From Pseudomonas kairouanensis (GTDB lineage: Bacteria > Pseudomonadota > Gammaproteobacteria > Pseudomonadales > Pseudomonadaceae), in contig NZ_QUZU01000011.1 of the NCBI RefSeq assembly GCF_004682055.1, positions 105,964 to 169,963 of the forward strand: DNA of 64,000 bases, written 5' to 3'. The notes under the pieces were generated by a model. That model did not search any database, was not told the DNA's origin, and was given only the letters and a program-made list of their open reading frames with translations. Of the stretch, positions 32,079 through 37,583 are shown one piece after another (position 1 is the first letter of the stretch; each line of letters starts with the position of its first letter). Both the position numbers and the translations under genes were made by a program.

Positions 32079-32106
32079 TGTGGGAGGGGGCAAGCCCCCT
32101 CCCACA
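32079..32106. repeat. Single short REP hairpin
   Basis: TGTGGGAGGGGG and CCCCCTCCCACA form a perfect 12-bp stem with a CAAG loop, between the chemoreceptor stop and the convergent comM 3' end. Confidence 0.8.
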
Positions 32107-32124
32107 TTGGGTTCTGCACAAGGC

Positions 32125-32989
32125 TTAAGTTATTGCCGCTGGCCGATACTGCAGGGCCTCTTGCAGATGGTGGCGAGCGATTGCTTGCGTCTGCTCCAGG
32201 TCTGCCAGGGTCCGTGCCACCTTGAGCAAGCGGTGCGCCGCCCGTAGCGATAGCGTCAGCCGTTCGCAGGCAGTCTCCAGCCAGCCCTCATCGACTTTCG
32301 ACAGCCTGCAATGCTCGCGTAACCCCGGCAAATCCAGGAACGCATTGGCACAGCCCTGGCGCTGCTGCTGACGTTCCCGGGCCTCAGCGACCTGCCTTGA
32401 TGCACTCGCTGTATCGTCGCCGGCTTGAGGTGTTGGATTCAGCGCAGTGCTTTCCCGCGCAACCGTCAGGTGCAGGTCGATCCGGTCCAGCAACGGCCCG
32501 GAGAGTTTATTGCGATAACGCTGGATCTGCTCCGGCGTGCAACGACAACGCCCGGTGGTGTCACCCATGTAGCCGCACGGGCAGGGATTCATCGCCGCCA
32601 CCAGTTGAAAACGCGCCGGGAAGCTCACCCGGTCGCGGGCGCGGGAGATCACGATATGGCCCGATTCCAAGGGCTCTCGCAGTACCTCCAGCACCTTGCG
32701 ATCAAACTCGGGCAGTTCATCCAGAAACAACACGCCGTGGTGGGCCAGGGTAATTTCCCCTGGCTGCGGCTTCGACCCGCCGCCCACCAAGGCGGGCCCC
32801 GACGCCGAATGGTGCGGCTGGCGAAACGGTCGGTGTGGCCAATGGCTCAAGGGCGCCAGGCTGACGACCGATTGAATCGCCGCGACTTCCAGCGCTTCCT
32901 GCTCACTCAGTGGCGGCAGCAAGCCGGGCAGGCGGCTGGCGAGCAGCGTCTTGCCCGTTCCCGGAGGCCCGCTGAACAGCAGGTTGTGG
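32125..32989 (-). pseudogene. comM: comM (yifB) 3' fragment: AAA+ ATPase and C-terminal domains
   Basis: C-terminal 285 or so residues of ComM, a ring-forming branch-migration helicase used in natural transformation and recombination. The fragment starts just before Walker A (FSGPPGTGKTLLASR) and contains Walker B (HHGVLFLDELPEF), NPCPCGYMGDTTGRC and the Mg-chelatase C-terminal domain (RLSLRAAHRLLKVARTLADL). It is cut from its N-terminal part by the mobile element at the 12-bp repeat. An ATG from element DNA (32994) is in frame and could give a 290-residue truncated ATPase; lacking the N-terminal domain it is probably not functional. Confidence 0.93.
32978..32989. repeat. Left attachment site core (direct repeat copy 1)
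   Basis: AGCAGGTTGTGG, identical to 41464-41475. To its left is comM coding sequence; to its right is element DNA beginning TACATAACACCC (32990-33001), which forms one arm of the reconstructed attP. Confidence 0.88.
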
Positions 32990-33010
32990 TACATAACACC
33001 CAATTATGAA

Positions 33011-33073
33011 CTGACACATCCAAACACAGGGTGTGCGCCGCAAAAGGCTTCATGTCAGCGAAAAAAATTCGCT
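33011..33073. other. Structured left end of the element
   Basis: CTGACA at 33011-33016 pairs with TGTCAG at 33053-33058, and AGCGAA/TTCGCT (33057-33062 with 33068-33073) forms a small hairpin. GCGAAAAAA occurs twice (33058 and 33078). I see no gene; the region may hold binding sites for element proteins or upstream promoter DNA for the retron. Confidence 0.35.
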
Positions 33074-33089
33074 ATTTGCGAAAAAATAT

Positions 33090-33118
33090 TTGACAGAGGA
33101 AGATGCATCGTAGATATT
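33090..33118 (+). promoter_or_regulatory. Probable promoter of the retron noncoding RNA and operon
   Basis: A perfect -35 TTGACA (33090-33095), a 17-base spacer and GATATT (four of six -10 matches) at 33113-33118, preceded by an A/T-rich stretch. Transcription would begin near 33125 and read through the structured leader into the 62-residue, XRE and RT genes. Confidence 0.6.
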
Positions 33119-33124
33119 ACGTCT

Positions 33125-33330
33125 GCGGTCGGTGACTTAATCTCGCTGCTGTAGGTACGAAGCCCTTGGGTAACGTGCCGTGGAGTTGAAAAACTCTACC
33201 CCTTTGTTTTCAGTAGTTGGGTCCGGTGTACGCCACGACTCTACGCTACGAGACATAGACGGCTTCGTCGAGAGCGACGAAGCCGGTGTCCCAGAGGGGG
33301 GAAAAGCATTGCTCAACCCGATTCACTTTT
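33125..33330 (+). ncRNA. Candidate retron msr-msd noncoding RNA
   Basis: A leader of about 200 bases without a credible ORF and with strong structure. Stem 1: GGTACG/CGTGCC (33154-33159 with 33174-33179). Stem 2: GTGGAGTT-GAAA-AACTCTAC (33180-33199), an 8-bp stem with a GNRA tetraloop. Long stem: GGCTTCGTCG-AGAG-CGACGAAGCC (33261-33284), extended by GACA/TGTC (33252-33255 with 33287-33290); TTGGG (33218-33222) can pair with CCCAG at its base. Two small hairpins followed by a long one is the usual msr then msd layout. I could not find a convincing a1/a2 pair or name the branching G, so ends are approximate. Confidence 0.55.
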
Positions 33331-33335
33331 CTTGT

Positions 33336-33381
33336 TTAGTTATGTGCGAGAGACATGTACAGCCGTACGTGTCATAACTAA
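33336..33381 (+). promoter_or_regulatory. Bulged long hairpin before the 62-residue gene
   Basis: TTAGTTAT (33336-33343) pairs with ATAACTAA (33374-33381); inside, GACATGTAC (33352-33360) pairs with GTACGTGTC (33365-33373) with one G-U, loop AGCC. An 8-base bulge GTGCGAGA lies on the 5' side. It ends two bases before the CAGGAG ribosome site of the next gene. It could be part of the retron RNA, a protein-binding site or a translation control element. Confidence 0.55.
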
Positions 33382-33397
33382 TACAGGAGCTGTAAAA

Positions 33398-33586
33398 ATG
33401 CAAAAAAGTGAAAGTAGTAACACCGCAGAGCAATGTCTGGTTAGTCCAGAAAAGAAGAAAAAGTGGAGCGTTGTAACGGTATTTGTGGCTTGTTTCAAAG
33501 CTGTTCGGTTCTTCGTGAATCTGTTCGCTTTGGTTGATAAATATGGGCCTAAGGTACTTGCTTTCTTTGGAATCGATCTCGAATAA
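33398..33586 (+). CDS. Small hydrophobic protein of the retron operon
   Basis: A 62-residue protein, MQKSESSNTAEQCLVSPE then four lysines, then an almost unbroken hydrophobic or amphipathic half (WSVVTVFVACFKAVRFF, VNLFALVDKYGP, KVLAFFGIDLE). CAGGAG lies 9 bases ahead of the ATG. I do not recognise a family. A lysine patch before a hydrophobic stretch suggests membrane association, and its place between the putative msr-msd and the XRE-RT pair makes it a candidate effector or toxin of the system; that is inference. A longer frame from 33332 would run through the hairpin and is unlikely. Confidence 0.6.
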   Translation: MQKSESSNTAEQCLVSPEKKKKWSVVTVFVACFKAVRFFVNLFALVDKYGPKVLAFFGIDLE

Positions 33587-33629
33587 CCTACCCCCGCTGT
33601 AGTCACACACACATCACAGGTGCTCAGTC

Positions 33630-33956
33630 ATGCTCAATAAAGCCCTGAAAATCATCAGAACCTTTCATGATGTATCACAATCTGAAATGTCTGGTCGTTT
33701 AGGGATATCTAACTCGTATCTTTCAGAAATCGAGTCTGGTAAGAAGCAGCCATCAATCGACATTCTCACTCGATACAGTGAATGCTTTGATATACCACTA
33801 TCATCCATCCTGTTTTTTTCGGAAAACTTGGACAGCCCAAAGCCATCCGACAAGTTAAGATTGCATGTGGCCAAAAGGATTGTCTCAATACTTGAATGGA
33901 ATCAAAACCGAAATGAGACCTCAACAAAGTTCGGCAAAAAAGCGAAGGTCTTTTAA
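33630..33956 (+). CDS. XRE-family helix-turn-helix protein of the retron operon
   Basis: A 108-residue protein with a Cro/CI-type helix-turn-helix at residues 5-60 (LKIIRTFHDVSQSEMSGRLG, then ISNSYLSEIESGKKQPSIDI) and a short C-terminal tail (KRIVSILEWNQNRNETSTKF). AGGTG precedes the ATG. Its 3' end overlaps the RT gene by 44 bases (or 92 with the longer RT start), implying translational coupling and a shared function. It could repress the operon or act as accessory partner of the RT-msDNA complex, as HTH proteins do in some described retron types. Confidence 0.85.
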   Translation: MLNKALKIIRTFHDVSQSEMSGRLGISNSYLSEIESGKKQPSIDILTRYSECFDIPLSSILFFSENLDSPKPSDKLRLHVAKRIVSILEWNQNRNETSTKFGKKAKVF

Positions 33957-34947
33957 GCTATACACAATCAATCAGTCTGCATTGTACAAAATCACTTCTC
34001 CTAAGAAGCTGTCGAATGCGCTTAACCGCAGCGAGCTTGAGATTGATGTCCTTCTAGGAAGTGATGAGAATTATCGTGAGTTCACTTTGTTGGAAGAGCT
34101 CAATCCGTTTTCGCACAAACGGAAAAAAGCCAGACTGGTCCAAACGCCCAATAAAGACTTGCGTTCAGTTCACGAACGTATCCTGAAGCTTCTGCAACGT
34201 ATTGAGTACCCAGAATATGCTCATGCTGGTGTAAAGAAGCGTTCATATCGTTCCAACGCTCAAGCGCATCAGAAGTCAAAGGAAGTTGCGACCTTTGACT
34301 TAAGCAACTATTACGGTTCGGTGAAGGCGCACCATGTATACGACTTCTATTTGAAGCAGTTGCAATGTGTTCGAGACGTATCGGGAATTCTGACTAGGCT
34401 TTCAACGCATAGGAACTGTATCCCTACAGGCAGCCCGCTAAGCCCGCTGCTAGCCTTGCATAGCTCCCGCACCATGTTTGACAGCCTTGATTGTCTTGCA
34501 AAAAGGTACGGTTTAGTCTTTACATGTTACGTCGACGATCTGACATTTTCAGGGGATGCAATTCCGCCGTCGCTTGAGCGAGAGGTTGTCTCCATCGTTA
34601 GACGGAATGGGCATAGCATTAACAAGAAGAAAACAAGGATCTTCAGGGCGCACCAGGCGAAACATGTTACTGGAACGGTGATCATCAACGGAAATATTAC
34701 CGTACCTCATGCGCGACTGGTCACTGTTCGTCGGCTCGAAGATGCAATCAATGGCAAAATGGATAGCTTTGGTTTTAGTGAAACTAAGCTAATGGAAAAA
34801 TTGGCGGGCGTGCTCAATGAAGCGTCCTATCTTGATTCAAAGTTTCGATCCAAGGCGCTCGCTGCCCGGAGCAACCTTTCCAGCCCCAGCCCCAGCCCCA
34901 GCCCCAGCCCTAGTCCCGCCCCGCAGGTTGCTGACGCATCTATCTGA
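33913..34947 (+). CDS. Retron-type reverse transcriptase
   Basis: A 344-residue RT with retron hallmarks: the NAxxH motif (SNAQAHQKS) just before motif A (VATFDLSNYYGSV), the IPTGSPLSPLLA block, the catalytic YVDDLTFSGD, and the VTG motif (KHVTGTVIINGNITVPH) after it. Retron RTs use a specific structured RNA to make msDNA joined 2'-5' to that RNA. The ATG at 33913 is chosen; an ATG at 33865 adds 16 residues. The last 25 residues are a Ser-Pro repeat (from a CCCAGC-type hexamer repeat) that is not part of the RT fold. YVDD replaces the commoner YADD. Downstream lies a 7-bp hairpin. Confidence 0.92.
   Translation: MRPQQSSAKKRRSFKLYTINQSALYKITSPKKLSNALNRSELEIDVLLGSDENYREFTLLEELNPFSHKRKKARLVQTPNKDLRSVHERILKLLQRIEYPEYAHAGVKKRSYRSNAQAHQKSKEVATFDLSNYYGSVKAHHVYDFYLKQLQCVRDVSGILTRLSTHRNCIPTGSPLSPLLALHSSRTMFDSLDCLAKRYGLVFTCYVDDLTFSGDAIPPSLEREVVSIVRRNGHSINKKKTRIFRAHQAKHVTGTVIINGNITVPHARLVTVRRLEDAINGKMDSFGFSETKLMEKLAGVLNEASYLDSKFRSKALAARSNLSSPSPSPSPSPSPAPQVADASI
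34876..34923 (+). repeat. Hexanucleotide (AGCCCC) repeat in the RT 3' end
   Basis: Six or so tandem copies of a CCCAGC-type unit, the last ones diverged (CCTAGT, CCCGCC), encode SPSPSPSPSPSPAP. Slippage would change the tail length without shifting the frame. Confidence 0.85.
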
Positions 34948-34971
34948 CCTCTCATAGTGCGCCCATTTCGT

Positions 34972-34992
34972 AGTGGCGTGCTATCCGCCACT
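34972..34992 (+). terminator. Hairpin after the RT gene
   Basis: AGTGGCG and CGCCACT pair perfectly around a 7-base loop, 25 bases past the RT stop. There is no T run, only TGTACTCTCGCTTTCTC, so it is a weak terminator at best, possibly a processed RNA end. Confidence 0.45.
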
Positions 34993-35023
34993 TGTACTCT
35001 CGCTTTCTCATACAGATTCAGCA

Positions 35024-35128
35024 ATGAGTGATGTAACTGAATCGTTCAGTTGCGACTGCACCTGCAAGCGATTTCGCGAACAGCAAAATTCAGTAGATGA
35101 TGAGAATTTATTTGGTCTCAATGTTTAA
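35024..35128 (+). CDS. Possible 34-residue ORF with cysteine cluster
   Basis: ATG at 35024 opens MSDVTESFSCDCTCKRFREQ, ending NLFGLNV. Three cysteines in five residues (CDCTC) and an acidic-polar composition are notable, but no good ribosome site is seen and I know no homologue. It is the only coding candidate in the 400-base gap between the RT gene and the replication-protein gene. Confidence 0.25.
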   Translation: MSDVTESFSCDCTCKRFREQQNSVDDENLFGLNV

Positions 35129-35254
35129 CATCTGACTTTTCCGCGTTACTCTGTATTCACAGCGACAAGGTACAACCTCTTTTGTCGGACTGAAAATCCA
35201 TCTGCACTCAGCCAGCAACAAGCCCTGGAAGGCATTTTGCTGCGTGCAATTTTG

Positions 35255-35340
35255 TAATATCTATTATATGTGCCAATAATATATTATATATTATGCATGC
35301 AATATATATTCAACTGTAATTAAGGTAAGGGCTAGGAAAA
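35255..35340. other. Very AT-rich palindromic region, possible replication origin or promoter
   Basis: About 85 bases made mostly of A and T (TAATATCTATTATATG, ATATATTATGCATGCAATATAT). ATATATT (35286-35292) and AATATAT (35301-35307) flank the palindromic ATGCATGC. It lies directly upstream of the replication-protein gene, where an easily melted origin or its promoter would be expected. No iterons were found. Confidence 0.4.
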
Positions 35341-35347
35341 CGAAAAG

Positions 35348-35995
35348 ATGAAAATGAAAGAAAGCTTCCGCGATACATATAATGGTTTGAAGGTTAATGC
35401 CAGCAAAGATAAAGGATATGGGGTGTATCCCGTTATTTTGAAACGCATCCATGATCAATTGATGAATCTTCAAGAACACCATTCTCGTATCACAGTTGTC
35501 CGAATTGATTTGCATTTCCCTTGGAATCATAAAACCAACAATAAGTTAGAAAATCAATTGCTCAGTCGATTTATTAAAATGTGCAAAGCTGATCTTGGTT
35601 CGTTCGGTTGGGGGCAACACAAAAGGTTCATTCATGGTTGGGTTAAAGAAGTTGGCGAAGTAGCAAAGTCTCACTATCATTTATTCTTCGGCTTTCAGAC
35701 TCTACAGCGCCTGCTGGGGAAGATTTCGGGTGACGGTCATACCGGCATGTGGAAAATGTTCGAAGACCGCTGGATCGAGCTCACAGGCGGCACAGTACAC
35801 TTCGTTAAGAATCCACACTTCCTGAGCCGAGACGATAAGCGAAAGTTCGCAGATTGTTTCTACCATCTCAGTTACCTTGCCAAAATCAGGGATAAACATT
35901 TCGGTACTGGCGAAACGCATCGTCGATTTGGGTTTTCGAAACTGGCATCAAAACAGATGCCACCAACTGTGTTGGAAGAGTTAATGGCAGCTTGA
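35348..35995 (+). CDS. YagK/YfjJ-type (inovirus Gp2-like) replication protein
   Basis: A 215-residue protein matching the YagK/YfjJ C-terminal domain family, also called inovirus Gp2. Visible blocks: RIDLHFPWNH near residue 55, the histidine pair HYHLFFGF (an HUH-like metal site) near 110, VHFVKNPHFL, and the tyrosine-lysine region FYHLSYLAKIRD with GFSKL at the end. Related proteins sit in prophages, satellites and filamentous phages and are thought to nick DNA for rolling-circle replication; activity here is inferred. AGGA lies about 12 bases before the first ATG; a second ATG is two codons on. Confidence 0.8.
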   Translation: MKMKESFRDTYNGLKVNASKDKGYGVYPVILKRIHDQLMNLQEHHSRITVVRIDLHFPWNHKTNNKLENQLLSRFIKMCKADLGSFGWGQHKRFIHGWVKEVGEVAKSHYHLFFGFQTLQRLLGKISGDGHTGMWKMFEDRWIELTGGTVHFVKNPHFLSRDDKRKFADCFYHLSYLAKIRDKHFGTGETHRRFGFSKLASKQMPPTVLEELMAA

Positions 35996-36150
35996 TTAAC
36001 TTTTGGCTATTCAGGCTGCCTGTGAGTGCGCAGGGGCGGTTTTAACTTGGCGGTAATGCACTGCTGCACTGATCGATTAAGTCCCCCCAAAACCTCCTGT
36101 GCGGCTTTATGGGTGTTGTGCTCTATGTTGGCTTCATTTCACTGCATTTT

Positions 36151-36975
36151 TCATAAAGCTAAATCATCTGGTGTAAATGTCATGTCGAATGAACGATATG
36201 CTTTGATGTCACTTGGATTCATGCCCTGAATTTCATTCAATCGGCCAATATTCCTAATGGCTGCCACCACTGAATGATCATAAGGGGTATCTCCGCTCGA
36301 CTTTGTTATTTCCGTCGATGTGATGGTTCCGTCGGCAGCCATACCGATTTGAACTGTGGCAGTCATGTTGCGCCGCGCACTTGGAGGACGAACCCAGCCC
36401 TCGGAGGCCCTGGCCTTAATCAAGCCACCAATACTCGCGGTTTCCAGATCGTAGATCACTTCAGGTCGAGCCTTGCCTAATGCAATGTTCGGCGGAAGCG
36501 CGATGCAGTTAACGAGGTATACGCCAATCCCAAATTCAAGCCGCATGCACTGAAAGTACATTTCACGACCCACATCGATATTGGCAGCGAACTCCCGATT
36601 AGGCTTCAACTCGCCGGCCTTCAATTGATTACCAACAACTGACCAAGATGCGGCTTGAATGGGCGCTAGGATGACAGTCACAGCCGTTTTCTTTCCGAAA
36701 TCCAAGATGAAACTGGCATTACCGTTGTCCGCGACGATCTTATCAATACGACCGTGGTAGAGCAGAGGTTGAGAATATTTGATTTCTGCACGCGGTTGAT
36801 TCGCCTGCCAGTCGTTGAAGATTTGGGTAGGGCCTATGGCCTTTGAAAAATTCCAACCCGTGGTTTCGACGACATTTAACAACCGTGTATTGAAGTAGCT
36901 CGACGCCCCATTATCGTAGTCAGCTTGAGCCACGAATGAGACCGACAGCAACGTGACCATCAGCGAATATTTCAT
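36151..36975 (-). CDS. Exported protein with OB-like and TonB C-terminal domains
   Basis: A 274-residue secreted protein. Signal peptide MKYSLMVTLLSVSFVAQA. Residues about 25-165 look like an OB-fold of the tRNA_anti-like type (YHGRIDKIVADNGNASFILD, EMYFQCMRLEFGIGVYLVNC). Residues about 190-270 resemble a TonB/TolA C-terminal domain (GWVRPPSARRNMTATVQIGM, AADGTITSTEITKSSGD). There is no TonB-like N-terminal membrane anchor or Pro-rich spacer, so it is not an ordinary energy transducer. It probably forms a two-gene unit with the membrane protein at 36987. Role unknown; an envelope effect such as superinfection control is speculative. Confidence 0.7.
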   Translation of the reverse strand: MKYSLMVTLLSVSFVAQADYDNGASSYFNTRLLNVVETTGWNFSKAIGPTQIFNDWQANQPRAEIKYSQPLLYHGRIDKIVADNGNASFILDFGKKTAVTVILAPIQAASWSVVGNQLKAGELKPNREFAANIDVGREMYFQCMRLEFGIGVYLVNCIALPPNIALGKARPEVIYDLETASIGGLIKARASEGWVRPPSARRNMTATVQIGMAADGTITSTEITKSSGDTPYDHSVVAAIRNIGRLNEIQGMNPSDIKAYRSFDMTFTPDDLAL

Positions 36976-36986
36976 CTGCGCTCCTG

Positions 36987-37211
36987 TTACGGACGGGAAA
37001 GGGCTTGGGCGCGCAGACGTTTCAAAGTCGAGGGAATCCCGGCTAGGAACAAGATTAACGCCACTAGTAGCATCACAGAGCCCACTAGGACACCAATGCC
37101 AAGCGCCTGTCGGAAATTCCAGACATACCCAAGCTCCATGGCAAGGATTCCGACCATGCTGGCCAACGGCATGCTTGATGTTGCGATGAACATTGCGATG
37201 TAAAGCTTCAT
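36987..37211 (-). CDS. Small two-helix membrane protein
   Basis: A 74-residue protein with two strongly hydrophobic stretches (MKLYIAMFIATSSMPLASMV and GIGVLVGSVMLLVALILFLA) and a basic C-terminal tail (STLKRLRAQALSRP). No family recognised. It ends 11 bases before the start of the exported TonB-domain gene on the same strand, so the two are likely co-transcribed and may act together at the envelope. Confidence 0.6.
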   Translation of the reverse strand: MKLYIAMFIATSSMPLASMVGILAMELGYVWNFRQALGIGVLVGSVMLLVALILFLAGIPSTLKRLRAQALSRP

Positions 37212-37264
37212 ATCGATTCCTTGATCGAGGCGCTCAACCCAGTGTTGGCGCTCCCGTGAACAAA

Positions 37265-37298
37265 ATATCTGAAAATCAGATATCCGGAAACCAGATAT
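37265..37298. promoter_or_regulatory. Two overlapping palindromic operators
   Basis: ATATCTGA-AAA-TCAGATAT (37265-37283) is a perfect 8-bp inverted repeat; ATATCCGG-AAA-CCAGATAT (37280-37298) is a second with one mismatch, sharing ATAT with the first, so centres lie 15 bases apart. They stand 34 bases before the XRE gene at 37332 and 54 bases before the divergent membrane-protein gene, a typical place for autoregulation and divergent control. Confidence 0.75.
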
Positions 37299-37331
37299 AC
37301 GTTGTTGGGCTGCTCACCATCGGTCAGCCAC

Positions 37332-37580
37332 ATGCCTAAAGCAATTTACAGAACTGAATACAGCGTCTTCTTGGCCCTGCTGAAAAATCGAAGAATTGCT
37401 GCCGGACTCACGCAGGTGCAATGTTCAACCGCTTTGGGGCGTCCGCAATCCTTCATGAGCGATGTGGAGCGTGGGGTCCGTCGACTGGACATAATTCAGA
37501 TATGCGACCTGTGCGCTGTGCTTGGATGTGACGTCGTTGAGTTGATCAAAGATTTGAAAAACGGCATCCAAGCGCTGTAG
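37332..37580 (+). CDS. XRE-family regulator of the island
   Basis: An 82-residue single-domain Cro/CI helix-turn-helix protein: LLKNRRIAAGLTQVQCSTAL, then GRPQSFMSDVERGVRRLDII and a last helix CAVLGCDVVELIKDL. Size resembles C proteins of restriction systems and small phage repressors. The ATG at 37332 (MPKAIYRTEYSVFL) is chosen; a TTG at 37302 would add ten residues and overlap the promoter region. It probably binds the two overlapping palindromes upstream. Its stop is 3 bases from the convergent exonuclease gene end. Confidence 0.82.
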   Translation: MPKAIYRTEYSVFLALLKNRRIAAGLTQVQCSTALGRPQSFMSDVERGVRRLDIIQICDLCAVLGCDVVELIKDLKNGIQAL

Positions 37581-37583
37581 CGA

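Noticed and set aside
33125..33400. Search for a1/a2 inverted repeats of the retron RNA
   Set aside because: Only short matches were found (GTGA/TCAC, TCTCGC/GCGAGA, GCTGTA/TACAGC) and they are not collinear, so I did not assign a1/a2.
33865..33912. Longer RT start at the ATG at 33865
   Set aside because: It would overlap the XRE gene by 92 bases and has no better ribosome site; kept only as an alternative.
33913..34947. Group II intron or diversity-generating RT
   Set aside because: No maturase domain, no intron boundary structure and no variable/template repeat pair; NAxxH and VTG point to a retron.
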